A stretch of 64,000 nt of DNA from positions 1,252,649 through 1,316,648 of the forward strand of contig VFFE01007034.1 in the NCBI GenBank assembly GCA_008921705.1, in the 5' to 3' direction. Shown piece by piece: positions 12,230 to 24,754 of this stretch. The notes beneath the pieces were generated by a model, which worked only from the letters and a program-made list of their open reading frames with translations, had not been told where the DNA came from and did not search any database. The translations under genes and the position numbers were made by a program. The first letter of the stretch is position 1. Each line of letters starts with the position of its first letter. This DNA is from Burhinus oedicnemus. Taxonomy: Eukaryota; Chordata; Aves; Charadriiformes; Burhinidae.

Positions 12230-12640
12230 TTGCAGAAATCCTAAACAATGGCTTTTTTACTGTAAAATACTTAAGCGAGCCTCTTGAATCATACATCGTG
12301 CCGTGACAATGCATGTCATCTGTTGACATACAGAGAAAAATTGAAACGCATTCAGACGGGAGCTATTTTAGGCTATTTGTTATAAGCCCTTTACTTGGCT
12401 CGGGCTCTGTGTTTGAATCACTGTAGACTGCCTTCTTCCCCAGTCAAGTAGCCGTGGGTTTGGCAATGACCTCCCTCCCACAGCGAGATAAGGCAGTTTG
12501 TACCATGTCAATGACCAGAGGCAGCCACAAAACATTAGGCAGGCTCCTGACTGTCGAGAAGTTGAAACTGCTTGAAAACAGCAGGGTCAGTCTGCTCTCA
12601 AACACACTGATATTATCTCATTAGTGGTGGCATTTACTGC
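12230..12640. promoter_or_regulatory. Candidate regulatory segment with TGACA array
   Basis: TGACA cores occur at 12304-12308 (+), 12314-12318 (-) and 12324-12328 (+), exactly 10 bp apart in alternating orientation. TGACA is the core bound by MEIS, PREP and TGIF homeodomain proteins. A SOX-type AACAATGG lies at 12245-12252, and the segment has more CpG than its flanks. No transcript evidence is available, so function is inferred from motif layout only. Confidence 0.3.
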
Positions 12641-12900
12641 ACAGCACAAGGAGCAGAAAAGGGAGCTGTTAAAAAAAAAAGAAAAAAGCAAACAAATAGT
12701 TACAGTATATGGAATCCTTAGGCAGAGGGAACGTTACTCACATGTGGGGTTTTTCTTTTTTAAAGAAAGTAGTATAGTAGTACGGATTGTATACAAGCAG
12801 CAGATTATCACTTCCTTATCTTACCTCTGAATAACATTCTCCTTCCAGCTGGCAGGGAGCAAAGACATTTTACCTGAAGCTCAGTCCTGACTTGCAAAAC

Positions 12901-12938
12901 CTTTTTTTCTTTTTTTCTTTTTTCTTTTTTTTTTTTTT
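12901..12938 (+). repeat. T-rich low-complexity run
   Basis: Thirty-eight bases of T interrupted by C and ending in a 14-T run. It might be the tail of an old retroposed sequence on the minus strand, but no source sequence could be recognised beside it. Confidence 0.9.
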
Positions 12939-15206
12939 GACAAGCCAAGAAATACAGTGTTGCTTTTAAGGTTTGGGCTAGGGAATGAGAGGAAAACCCT
13001 ACTGTGGAGCTCTTGTCTCCTCTCTCCATATTCACCTTCTCCTTAGTCCCATTGGACAGTTTTGCTGTCTGCTCCTCTACTACCGATTGTAATGTCATAA
13101 ACTTAGCATTAGCTTTACTGTGGCATTAGAGTATAAAGATTCAAGAGGAGACCTACCAGGAGGATAAAAATACTAGGCAATTAACTCTTGAGACTAAGAA
13201 ATAGCCTTTTTATTCTTTATCTGTACAGCACCTATCCTGATGGGTGCAGGACCGGTGCCCCCCCGGCCACAGCCACGCACGTGAGTAAACCCAGGCGATT
13301 CCCCGGAGCCAGCAGGAGTGGCGAGAGACGTGAGAAGTGCACAGGAAGCTGTTTTCTTCAGCAGCACGCTGATATGTCCGGCAGATATATTTCCACCAGC
13401 CTGTAAACACAGTCACAAACATATGAATGTCTGAGATGTTTTCACGACAGGACCTCGAAATAGAGCTGCTTAACACCATCCCTGCTAAGTACTTCAGGGT
13501 GGACTTTGACTTGCAGCAACCCCAAGCCGGTAGCGGCCACATGCACACCCGGCCCTGCGAGCTGTTGGCACGCCTGGTTCTCACAGGCTTTGGGGGGCAC
13601 TTGTCACACGAAAGCTTTGCAGGGTCAGAATTCTTCATTCCTACCAAAAGTGCGTATTAGGATAACTTGGACAGAAATGAATCCCTCTTTCAGTCATAGA
13701 TAAGTACTCTCTGCCATCATAGTACTCTCAGTGGTGGCCAGCAAATCAGTAACTCACACAAATAATCTGCTGGGAAAGTCATCAAAGGTTCCCTTGTGTA
13801 ATAAATAAGTCCATGTGATATCAGAGACAGAGGCAGACGAGCCTTCGAGAGAGAAGAGAGCAGCTTATAGGAAATCCGAGTCCACAAGTGTATAGAGGAA
13901 GAGGAAGCTGGGGAAGGGGCACTAAACTTCCCTTCGTAAACATGCCTTGCAGCCATATAGCGGGGCATTTTCTTTTAACAAAGAAGGGATAGACATGAAG
14001 ATACGCTTTTTAAAAAACAGAAGAAACTCCTCGGGTTTCCAGAACACAAAATAGTTCTTAATTGTGGTTTCCTAAGATATATGCGTTATTTGGCAGATAA
14101 CTTAAAATCTGTGCTTTCACTCTGAAGGATTTTCTGTCTGAGCTGTGTCCATGAATTGTACTTTCTCAGGCAGACTGAATTATACGATTTAGTTTCTTGT
14201 TTGTGTGCAGGTGCAGTTCTGGCTCGCATAAGTTCATATATACAAGTGCTAAAATTACAGTTTCCACAAAATGTAAGGGGAACCCCCCCCGCTCTTAAAT
14301 TCTTGACTGTTTTGCTGAGGTAGTTTTCAGAAAATAAACCCAGAGAGCAGTATGCAGAGAACTAAAAAGAATGTGTTGAATGTGCAAATGCACACAGATA
14401 GAAAAATATTCTGGGACTTGCTCACCCATATGAGAATCTATAAAAAGATACTGACTTAATGTTAGAGTGGGATTTGATGCAACTAAATTGTCCAGATAAC
14501 TTTTTTTTTTCCTGAATTGCCAAATTTGTATGTTTTCTAGATGAGCTTTTCATAAAATGCATAACAGTTACTTTAGAGGTTGTTATGTTAAAAAAACCTT
14601 TCAAATAATAGGGCCCCTACTGTATTTATTGTCATATATAGGCACACTGCTTTATAGCACTACAGAATTTAGTTTCAGAGAAACCGAAAGTGCTTCTAAT
14701 TTAATAGAAACAGTACAGGCTAAGTTGTGAGCAAAGAAATTTATATTGAGAAAAGAATAGGACAGGAACTACACTAAATAACACAGTTGCAATTCGTACC
14801 AACAGAAAAGGTTTTGCAGTATTTTTTGACTAAGGAGTGCATTTGGTCATAACCTGGTAGGGCAAAAGTGATATTCCAAATTTTTGTCCTGAAAACCAGG
14901 AGATAAGTATATGGTGAGAAAAAAAAAATGCAAGTTACAGCCTGTAATGTATTTTAAAAAGTATTATCCACTTTATCTCAGAGATGCCATTGGTAAAATA
15001 GAACTTGTTTATGTTTTGCTTTTGTTTCTTACAATGGACTATATTTGAATAAATATATATAGTATAGTTAAGGTCTTTTTCTTTTGCACAAGGTCACAAA
15101 TACAAGTGTACAGAAATTTGAGTATGAACTTACTGGGAAAATAACTTCTTAAATGCTTTCAGAAATGATATCCTTATGAAGTATATTGTTATTCTGACCT
15201 CTGCAC

Positions 15207-15252
15207 AGATTTCTTTCCTTCTTTATTTCTTTCTTTCTTTATCTATTTATTT
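15207..15252 (+). repeat. (TTTC)n-like low-complexity repeat
   Basis: Imperfect TTTC and TTTA tetramer repeats, typical microsatellite-like sequence. Confidence 0.85.
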
Positions 15253-18200
15253 TCTGTGCCTGGGAGATCCTTACACTAGGCAGTTAGTCTTGGATCCATA
15301 AATGAAGTAAATGCAAGAGGCTTTTTTAAAAATCACTACTCAAGAAACTCCCTGGAATATAACCAGCTGTGTATCAGATCTCGATAACTAGAGATGTCTG
15401 CAGTTAGTTTGCAAGAAGGCTGCATGTTTGTTGTTCTCATGTATTCCTATGCATACCTGGTGGTATGCCACCTGTAAAAACCGTTAAGACTTGCATGTGA
15501 AGGCATACTAAAGGGTATGAAGAATGTGTTTTTCTCTTAGTCTTGAGTAGTCATTTCTTCTTTTTATAGGTTAGTCTTATTGCTTATCATATGTCATATT
15601 TAGCTCACTGATAAATTCATTCACTCTGTCCCAGTTTTCCTTTATGATTTCTGTGTGAATGAAAGTGCAGTCTGACAGAGATACCAGTACAGCTCACTAC
15701 ATGTCTCTGTGTATTAAGCTGCCTGCAAGCGCACCTGTAAAGACAGTTAAAATACGTTGTTTATAGGTGAAACTAAGAGTGAACTTGATTGATCTTTCTT
15801 CACAATACTGCAAAGAGATGCTTAGAGTGGTGAAAGAGTCTCAGCCTGTCTGGCAAATATCCTGCAATTTTAATTGTACTCAGACAGGAAAAAATACAAG
15901 GCATTTGCTGGAGCTAAGTGAACAATCCAAAGTGGACAATGTATTTAACACATTAAGGTGAGGAGTCTGGGCTGCATCATGCCTTAAGAGTTCTGCTCAG
16001 GACAGCTCCAAGAACAGAGACAAAAGTAGTATTAAGCAACCCTCACCAGTCTTTCCCTCAGTACTCACACAATCTTTGGCAGAGCCCTTTTTCTCACTGA
16101 ACATCACTGTGGGTGTGCTTTTTGCACGAGTAACACAATGGAGGTACAGAGAGAGACGTGTAGCATTCAGGCTACCTGGGAATTCTCCCAAAAACCTCCA
16201 GAGACTGAATCTTCCAGGCTGTAGCATTGCAATGAAATTCTCTCATCTTTTTTCACTTGTGTAGTTTATCTGAGTAAACAGTGATTTCTTTATATATATA
16301 TCCAGTTTTCTGATTTATCCTATGATTAGCTTTTAGGACTGTGTGGGCTGATCTCAAATAGCCCTTTTTTAAATTGGCTTTTATTAGCTGAATCATCTGG
16401 CACTGCTTCCATTTTTCAGTTGGGTGAGAGTAAAAGCACTCACAGAACGGATTCTCAAATGCATTTCAAAGTTGTTTTTCTGTCATTCATGGTGCTACTG
16501 CAACACTCCCTGGAAATGAAGGAAAAAGAAGCATAAGTATTTTTTGTACAAATGTTGCTATGTTTATGTTATTTCTGTCTCACTGACACAAATCCAGCAG
16601 TTGAAGAGGTGCAAGGGAAAAAACAAGCCTAAAAGAGAGGCAGCAGTCAGTTGGTCCTTGGGAAGAGCAAGATGTTGTTATGCTACGGTTGTTTGACTTC
16701 CACTGTTACTAACCCACTCCAAGAGCAGAATTAAAACCAGAAAAAGAGTATGTCAGTGACCAAGATCATGTTCTTGAAAATAGCATGTACAGTATTGGTT
16801 TTCTTTCGCATTCACCCACACTTCAAGAAGACAGAGGAGCCATAAAGAGTGAAATTATTCAAAAGCAACTATTTGATTTTTGCTGCTTTTTATTTTGACA
16901 TTTCTATGTTTGACAGGAAAAAATATGTTCTAAAAATCAGACGTCATACAGGTATCTCAGAAAAAGAGGCACTAAAAATGCCACTCACTTTTAAAACTAA
17001 ACTCTTGAGCATCTCTGAAAGAGCAGTTAGTTCAGAAGCAGAGTTCTGATACTGGAAATCAGGCTGCTTTCTACTATGTCTCCTGACATGAACATAGTTC
17101 TAGATGCTCACTAATGAAATACTGTTGATAAGTAATAAAATGATACCGTTTATCTGATCACATTTCCCACTATATCCATAATAACCAGAGTAGTTCGTTT
17201 TTTGCATTTAGAGAACAGATGTTTTACTTGAAGCTTGTTGTTCTTTTCTATTATAAATCACAAGGAATTAGGGAAGATTCCGGTTGTCTGAAATACATGT
17301 GTATAAATAAGCAATGAAGGGTAAATTCATTGCCATATGTTACAGAGGAGGTGAGGGAAGGTGATGCTCTTCTGCAACATACATCACTTAAACTTTGTTG
17401 ATAGGTGTATATACACAGAACATAAATAACAGAAAAATCTACCCTGACATCAGGCATAAGATGGATATAATATACAGTGTTGTGTGCCATTGTGTTAGAA
17501 AAGGTACAAAACAGAATGGCCAAAACAGCCTGTGATACGGAGATGGGAAATGAATTGTCAAGAAAGATTAGCTAGAATTAGGCAGCATTGATAATAGGAG
17601 ACTCTCAAGAGATATGCTGAAGACAATACTGCAACAAATAGAATGAATCACATTAATCTTTTTAAGATAGTCACTAATTTCAAGAGTCTGGGATCTAGGA
17701 TAGCAAGGGGGTGACTCAGAAATGCTAAGTATTTCCGGCACATTTATTTAGTGTTGTTGAAATATTGAACAAATAGCTGAAGTCAAGAGCAACAAGTCAG
17801 GGGTTTAAAAGGAGCTGGTTTGTTTTCTTTTTGTGAAGGATTTTTGAGATTACAACATTAGCTACATATTTGAAGTTACAATGATAAGTTCTAGGGTGAT
17901 TTGCATTTATTGGGGTTAGAAGGGCAGGCCTCAGTGGACCATATGGTATTTTTGCAGGGCAGTTTCCATAACAAAAATGGCATAAAACTGTATTAACTTT
18001 TCACAGATTGATAGAGAAACAAACTCTCTAAATAGATGTGTTTGTTTACAGAAGGGTTTAAAAAGGACTTGGGGTGGGGGGAATCCCTGCATGTTTTCTA
18101 ATCAAACGTGTATCTATAGGTTTGAAGTTTTAATTTGGGTTTGTATTTCCATTCTCATGAGAAGTAGCTGTGAAAAGAGGCATTGGGAATAAAAAAGACA

Positions 18201-18270
18201 ATTAATAACAAGGAGCAAGAAGGAAGGAGAATAAGGAAAGAACGTGACACAACCCAGAGAGACCCTCAGG

Positions 18271-18311
18271 GGAAAAAAAGAAGAAAAAAGAAAGAAAAAA
18301 AAAGAAAAAAT
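18271..18311 (+). repeat. Purine (GAAA)n-like run
   Basis: Imperfect GAAA/GAAAA repeat. It lies within an 89-codon open frame (18183-18452) whose Lys/Arg-rich part is simply the translation of this run. Confidence 0.9.
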
Positions 18312-20766
18312 TATAATGTCCAGATATTTTCTACAGGGCAGGAGGGGAGCAAATTCACAGCTTCCCCCACCTTGCCAGACTTGGTTGTGTCTTTAGTTAA
18401 AGCTTCTTTTCCAGCTGAACCCTCTTTCTTCTTCCTGGGTACTGTAATTTGAATGGAATATTTCCAGCTTAATTCTCTGGAGCTGTCATAAAGATATACA
18501 TTTGCTTCTAAAAATTAAACAAAATTTTAAAAAGCAGATACTGTGATAAAATCAGATTGAATGACTTAATGCAAGCAAACAGCAATTTAATTTTGATTTA
18601 TTTGAAGCTTTACATTTCTGTTACTACAACACAACACTTGGGGTCTTTAAACCACTGATTACTAAAAGGTGGGAGGCTACATCAGGGGAAAAGATCATTT
18701 TTATCGTCTTCTACACTTTCCCTTATTAATCATGGTAACAAACAGGATACCGGGTTACATGCAGCATGTGTTTGGCCCAGAATGGTTGGGTTTATGATGT
18801 ATGGTTTTATGAAGTGATGAATTCTAGAATGAAAGTTCCAGAGTGTTTATTTGTAATAACTGGGTTTTTTAACACGCTTTTTCAGTTACAGTAGTTATTC
18901 CAATTCGGAAAATTGAACGAATGAAAAAAAAAAATGCAGAAAGTTGGTTTTACATGAAAAAGGGCTAAGCTGAATTTCGTATTGGGAGTTAGCATTAAGT
19001 CTTGCCTGTGTTACAGAAAAGACTTACTTAATTTTCACAACCTGAGTTTTGTTAACTAATATGAGCTAAATTCATAACTCGGACAAAGCAAACTGTGGGT
19101 TTTGGTTGTCTCACCAAAGTGAACACGAGCAGATGGAGGGGAACTCTTAGAACTTGTGTGTATTTTATTTGTTTTTAAATACATCTCTTAATATGTGAGT
19201 GTGTCCAAGCCAGGGAAGACACGAAGTAGCAATTGACACTATCAATGGCATATTGACATCATTAGTCTTAAAATTTCAGGACCTGTATTCTAAGACATAT
19301 GTCAGAAAAAGGAAATAAATAGAAACGCAGATATCTTGCAGGCTTTTATCTGTGGCTGCACAGTACCTTAAAAATGGTCATCGAGGTAAAACCTGCACTG
19401 TCTCCAGGCACCCCAGCTGTCCTAGCCCAGCCCTAGCCGTCTCCAATGGGATGCCCGTGATGTGGTGGCAAACATCTCCCACCAAATACGGATAACCTGA
19501 ATTCAGAATGCCCACAGACCTTACCCATCCTTGTGACAGGTCCCAGGAGGGCCTCTGTGGTCACCCAGTGCTATGGCCCCTTGGTGGCCCCAGTAGCTTA
19601 TTCCCTTCCTGTCTTCGGTACACCATCAAGCTCACCCTATGGCTGTGCTTCACCATGAGTTCGTGTCCTCAAGCTGGACTCAGACATGGATGTAGTCTAC
19701 CCTTGATAAAGAATGTGGACATCAGTCTCCACAGGCAGTGTAATAGGAGACTCTGCACCTTGACTGAGAGTAGGTCCGCCTGTCATGAGTATTGTTTAAG
19801 ACGGGTGCCTCTGCATTATCCCAAGGGAATTCAAACTGCTTGAAACCCATCCTCTGTTGTGCCAGCTGTCCTTGGTTGTGTTAACTGAGTTTGTGGTCTA
19901 GAGTTTTTGGTCACAGTTATTAAAGGCAAAGGCCTAGGTAAGCATTTCTGTGGAATGGCTGTACTGCAGGCCACGGGCAGCATAGTGAAGCATCAGGCCA
20001 AAGGCTCTGTGACTAATCATGCCCCAGAAATATGCTGCTGAGAGAGGAAAGAAGTCATAAAAATGCAGGGCTATGCTCTGAGCCTTTCCCAATTATTACC
20101 AATGTAGTATCAAGTGTACTATCAAGTGGCAACCAATGAGAATGCTCTATTTGTGACTCAGGAGCTGACATCATCATAGTCATGACATAGTCATCACTGC
20201 CCACCAAAGACCAGACTTATGCAAGGCTTGCACAAGCTGCTCTCTGGACCTTTTTGGTCAGATTTTGCAACGTGCTTCAAAGTGATTTGGATTAGGATTT
20301 ACAGTCCAGGTTTCTCAGAGAGTTTTTTTGGCACCAACTTTCCAACAAAATAAATGAACGCCCATTGATATTCCTAAATAGGCACATAAAAAGTTTCCCC
20401 CTGTTGTAAACCTTCATGCATGTTTTGAAGTGCCTAAGAAAACAGGATGGATGAAATTCAGACCAGACTCTGGGGAAGCAGGTTACTTACTGCAGGTCAG
20501 CTTTGTACCCTAGGTGTACAGCAAAGTGCAGAGAGCCTGTCTTCACTAACCCAAGCAGTCACCTTTACCTCCAGGTCAGTCTGACCAGGTGCACATGAGT
20601 TTCCAAAGGGCCTAACCACCTAAACAGCCTTGGCAATCTCAGATTTAGTCTGTGTGAGCCTAAGAAGCACTTTGCTTTAAGGAAAAGCAGTCATCCGATT
20701 AAGGCACTTGTTGACGCAGAAGGCTCGGACACAACACAACGACCAATATGATCAGGTTAATGCCGC

Positions 20767-20772
20767 TTTATT
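20767..20772 (-). terminator. LTR polyadenylation signal AATAAA
   Basis: TTTATT on the plus strand, which is AATAAA in the sense of the solo LTR, at the position expected near the end of R. Confidence 0.65.
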
Positions 20773-20789
20773 GCGCAGATAGCTCAGTT

Positions 20790-20795
20790 AATATA
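20790..20795 (-). promoter_or_regulatory. LTR TATA-like box
   Basis: AATATA on the plus strand reads TATATT in LTR sense. It lies upstream of the AATAAA and downstream of both CCAAT boxes in LTR orientation, the normal order in U3. Confidence 0.5.
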
Positions 20796-20833
20796 CGTTG
20801 TGCTGTTCGAGATAACATGCCAACAACTTACTG

Positions 20834-20879
20834 ATTGGTTTACATCATTAAGCATGCGCCTAAGGCTACTCTTGATTGG
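20834..20879 (-). promoter_or_regulatory. Two CCAAT boxes of the LTR U3
   Basis: ATTGG at 20834-20838 and 20875-20879 reads CCAAT in LTR sense, the sites being 41 bp apart. Paired CCAAT elements upstream of TATA are typical of avian retroviral enhancers and promoters. Confidence 0.55.
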
Positions 20880-21032
20880 CTCAAAGTACAAGTCCAAGCG
20901 GATGCTTTGTCCGCCTACATCCTGCTTCAAGTTCCGCCTTCACTGCAACCTCCTCCTCCATTCTTGTTTACTCTCTTACCGTGTTGACCGCAAGTAACCT
21001 TTCCAGTGCAACCCTCACATAAGTTAACTACA

Positions 21033-23824
21033 GGCCACACACAGATCATTGACACTTGGAGTGATCACAGGATGCTCACTTTCCATCAAGAATCTTCCCA
21101 CAGGCACTGAACTGGTGCTGAGTAGAAATGAGTTCAGTTTCCAGATGAGAAAGACCACGCCTAACAAACTCTTTATTCCCTCTGCACATCAAATCCACAT
21201 TAATGATTTTGGGAATAATACATATTTTCTCCCATCCGTGGTCTTTGATTTTTAAATCTACTTTAAGCTCTTTGAGTCATGGTCTAGCCCTTGCTAGATG
21301 CATTCATGTAATCCACTGAGATCGAGCAGAATTTCTAGGCTGTAGAAATCAGTCCAAAATACCTTCAGAGATGGAGAAGGAAGCTGAACGCTTACACATG
21401 CTCACACCCCAGCGCATCCATCTCCTGCTGCAGCACCCCGTGTGCTGCTTTGCTGTAGCTCTTAGCACAGTAAAGGGTGACCCAGATAAGTACTGGGTGG
21501 CATTAACCCACTCAGTCACCCTATCCAGTCAGCAAAGGGATGCTTAAAATCTGACCTGCTCAGTAGTTGCTCCAGTTGACATCAAGAAAGGTTTGAACTC
21601 TTTCTGTGGGCAAAGCCCACTTCATGGAGGTATCTCCACTCTGCTCCTGGAGGGGAACCAGGGCTGCCCTCAGGCAGCACAGTCTCTGGTGTGGGGTGGT
21701 CCGCTTTTGGTTGGGGGCCATGGTTTTTCGAGAGGAGACCTCTCCAGGCTTGCCTTTTCAGCACAAGGCACCTCACTGATGTGGCAAGCAGGTGGCTATT
21801 TCTTCCTGGGCTCGAGTGACTGAAAGCAGGCAGCGGGCTGGGTGACCACAGGGCAGAGCAAATTCTCGTGCCCGAGAATAACCAGAAGGCAAACTGCGGA
21901 GAGGGAGGGGGGCTGAGGGAAGAGCAGGCTTTCTGGGCAGCAGCATTTCATCCAAAATCCCTTCATAGATGCAAAAGAAATAGTCCTGCCCCCACTCCAC
22001 CTCCTAATAATTCAATGTCTGTGTTTGTTGGCAGCTAGGAGCCTATTTTTTTTAACTTTGCAAGAAAAGGAAGGTAGGATTTTAGCAGAATCCTATTGCA
22101 AAGCATGTATTTCTTCTTTTTTCTTTCCTGCTACCCGCCACCCCCACTCCCCCGACAAATCCCTGAGGTCAACATTGTAATAAACAGCAGGAAAGGCCCA
22201 ATTTTCTGCACCTGTGGCCTTGTTTGTCTATATATTTCTATAGGTGAATGGGCACAGGGGACGCAGAAAGGAAGTGAATTCAATGGATTGGTTTAAAAAA
22301 CTCAGCATGCTAATCAGCAGGCACTCAGGTGAAATAGCTTTAAAACCCTGTTAAAATAGACCCAGAGTGAAACAGAGTGCGTAGCTACAGTGCATGCAGC
22401 TTGGGGTTTTTTGAATATAAGAACGTGGCATTGTTAAAAATCAGCCTCTAGTCAAGTAGCTTGTTATTCGGGACACAAACCCCTGCACCTGAAATCTCTT
22501 ACACGGAGCAGAAGAATGATTTTGGTTTTAATCTCTTTTTTCATCCCATGCAAGTTTAGTGCTGACAAAAGGTACTAGACTAACAGCTGCAGAAAATGAG
22601 GCTTTTTTAAAAATTTTTTTTGAAATAGTACTGACTCAGGCTCTGTGAGCTTCCCCACCTGCTCTCCGCCCTGGGAAGGCTGCATGGGAAGTGTCCAGCC
22701 CCTGGCCTCGGCTGTGGGACAGCCAGCAAGGGTACTGTGTTAGTCCCAGTGGTACTAACAGTGTTGGTGACACCCACAGGGTAGGGAATGTCAGTAGGAC
22801 GGAACCCCTGTCCGCTACACAGGCTGCTGTCTTGCGGTACAGCGTACCCCCTCTCTGCCCCTGACCAGCTCCTGCCGTAGTCCAAAGCCATAATAAACAT
22901 AAGAGGTACATTTTGGCGCTAACTCCAGAGTGACAGCAGCCAAACCAGGAGGGCAAAAAATTTCCAAGTAGACTACATAAAAATCTACTAGAAGGAAGTA
23001 TATGTTGGTTGCTAACAACCTAGAGTGGACCCCAAATGGTGTCAGGAGACTACGAAGAAGGCACAGGCACGGAAGTCTGCAAGGGCTGTTTGCTCACTGC
23101 CTGGCAGAGGTAGGCAGGAGGCAGGTGAGCATTTCCTCTTCACACTACATCTGTCTTTACCACAAAGTCATTGGAGTTTGGGAACCTGGCTCAGCCTAGC
23201 GGAGCATCTGCCCTGCTAACCACCACTTGAGCTGAGTCATCTGTCTCTCTGAGGGTAGATGGAAAGGAATAAAAACATTTTCTAGTGCAATGTTGGTTCA
23301 AGTTTTGTAACTGTGTAATACACTTTTTTTTTCCAAACAAGATACTGGTTTATGTGTAAAAGCTTCATATGCCAAGAGGTGCACAAATTCTCTCACATTC
23401 AGACTGATTTATTTTCAGACCCTTTTTCAAATCTCTAAGGGGAGTGATTACTTGTAAAGCCCAAATACTGCAAGAACTTATCTTCTCCTGGTATTTCAGT
23501 TTCTGGATGGTGGATGTACTGTGAAAAGGCCAGATCTCAGGTTGTTATGGCTCCCTGAAGGTTTTGAAAAAGACAGTTAAAAAAGGTAAACATAAATGCA
23601 AAAGCCAAACTGTTTGCCTTTATTTGGGTTTACCACTGGGTTATTTCTGGCTCTGATGTTTATTCAAATCCCTCCTGAAAAGTTGTAGTATCCACCCATC
23701 TGAGTACATGCTCACTTGTACTCCTGCGCTGCTGCAGAGAAGCAAATTCAGCCCCTGAAGCACTTGTGGTGTTTAATTTATTTGCAGTATGAAAAATTAA
23801 GCCTGAAATAGAAAAGGCCGTCAC
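21033..23824. other. Noncoding stretch, some GC-richer parts
   Basis: GC-richer at about 21580-22000 and 22630-23220, with overlapping open frames of 60-106 codons on both strands. One minus-strand frame at 22636-22956 has a hydrophobic run soon after a Met that would pass as a signal peptide, but the rest has no recognisable domain and other frames cover the same bases. Not called as a gene. Confidence 0.45.
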
Positions 23825-24005
23825 TGAGGGTGGCAGAGCACTGGAACAGGCTGCCCAGAGAGGTGGTGGAGTCTCCAACTCTGGAGACCTTCAAAACCCG
23901 CCTGGACGCCATCCTGTGCAACCTGCTCTAGGTGACCCTGCTCTGGCAAGGGAGTTGGACTAGATGATCTCCAGAGGTCCCTTCCAACCCCTGTGATTCT
24001 GTGAT
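23825..24005 (+). mobile_element. CR1 LINE, short 3' fragment
   Basis: Plus-strand CR1 tail of about 180 bp. It covers the last 35 or so codons of ORF2 (reading [16 protein letters not shown] and on to a TAG), then the short 3' UTR with GTTGGACTAGATGATCTCC and CCTTCCAACCC, and ends in TGTGATTCTGTGAT. It is strongly 5'-truncated, as most CR1 copies are. It shares its 3' UTR wording with the long copy at 30-32 kb, so the two are probably of the same or a close subfamily. Confidence 0.95.
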
Positions 24006-24750
24006 ATTTTTTTTTTCCCCTGATACTACTCTCCTGAGGTCAAGTGGAGCTCCAGCAAGGATGTATACTGTCTATTTCCTTGTTTTCCCAGGGGTGTGGG
24101 GGTGTGGGGAGGGAACCTTCACTATTGAACTATTCCTTTCAAAAGATACTAAGGCTTTAGACAAGATACCATTGGTAGAGGGAAATGGATTTAAAATGGA
24201 GAAACCAAAAGCAACTTATTAAAAATAGACAGGTCAAAGGTCAATATAAAGTATTGACAAGAGTCTCAAATAAGTGTTTAGATTAGATTCAAGGAGATGA
24301 GTAAGAGTTAGTTGCATGAATAGTTTGATTGGTTTTTGACCAAAACGCCATTTAATGCACAGTCTGTTGTCTCTTCATAATTAGCCTCAATAGTTTGGCT
24401 GAACACATGTGTTCACAGTCATATATGTGTACCTAATCTCAAATACAAATACTCAACCACGGATATGTTTGTTCAACCCTTTGTTGACTCTGGTGATCAA
24501 TTTTGAAGCCTAAATACCGGTTAACAGCACTGTAAATAACTCAAGAGGCAGCTGTTTATTTACTCATGATATTTGTCAAGTATTTTTAGAAAAACAGAGG
24601 CATAGAATTAGCTTTGTATTGCTTCCTTGATACTGGAAAGAGATACCACTCATCTGAGTTCGTGTTTAGCGGGACTATCCTGTCTGCTCTAACTGGTTAT
24701 TCAAATATTCTTCTCAGATTGAGAAGCACCTGTGTCCTGACTAAGGCTCT
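24006..24750. other. Noncoding, with G-rich run at 24091-24113
   Basis: No gene recognised. A T-run follows the CR1 end directly. At 24091-24113 four G-tracts separated by TGT, TGT and A form a G-quadruplex candidate on the plus strand. Confidence 0.5.
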
Positions 24751-24754
24751 TTCC

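Larger units (their letters stand above)
12641..20700. other. Noncoding AT-rich stretch with simple repeats
   Basis: Holds a T-rich run at 12901-12938, a TTTC-rich run at 15207-15252 and a GA-rich run at 18271-18311. A 145-codon minus-strand frame at 13210-13647 overlaps plus-strand frames of 77, 72 and 65 codons in a GC-richer patch, and none is recognisable. No transposon with clear ends was seen. Confidence 0.5.
20709..21032 (-). mobile_element. Solo LTR, avian alpharetrovirus-like layout
   Basis: Read on the minus strand, the 324-bp element starts TGTAGTTAAC and ends GTCAACA, giving TG...CA ends. It has two CCAAT boxes (antisense at 20834-20838 and 20875-20879), a TATA-like site (antisense at 20790-20795) and AATAAA (antisense at 20767-20772) only about 20 bp further on. 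This order and the close TATA to AATAAA spacing match the compact LTR with very short R known from avian alpharetroviruses and related ERVK-like elements. No gag, pol or env sequence lies beside it, so it is a solo LTR left by recombination. Flanking hexamers GGCACT (left) and GGCCAC (right) are similar but not identical, so either the target site has mutated or the exact ends are off by a base or two. Confidence 0.75.

Noticed and set aside
13210..13660. 145-codon minus-strand frame with several plus-strand frames over it
   Set aside because: No recognisable domain. Frames on both strands in a GC-richer patch point to chance absence of stops.
18183..18452. Lys/Arg-rich 89-codon frame
   Set aside because: The basic stretch is the translation of a GAAA-type simple repeat.
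22636..22956. Minus-strand frame with a signal-peptide-like hydrophobic run
   Set aside because: Only the hydrophobic run is suggestive. The remainder resembles no known secreted or envelope protein, and another minus-strand frame (22607-22900) covers the same bases equally well.
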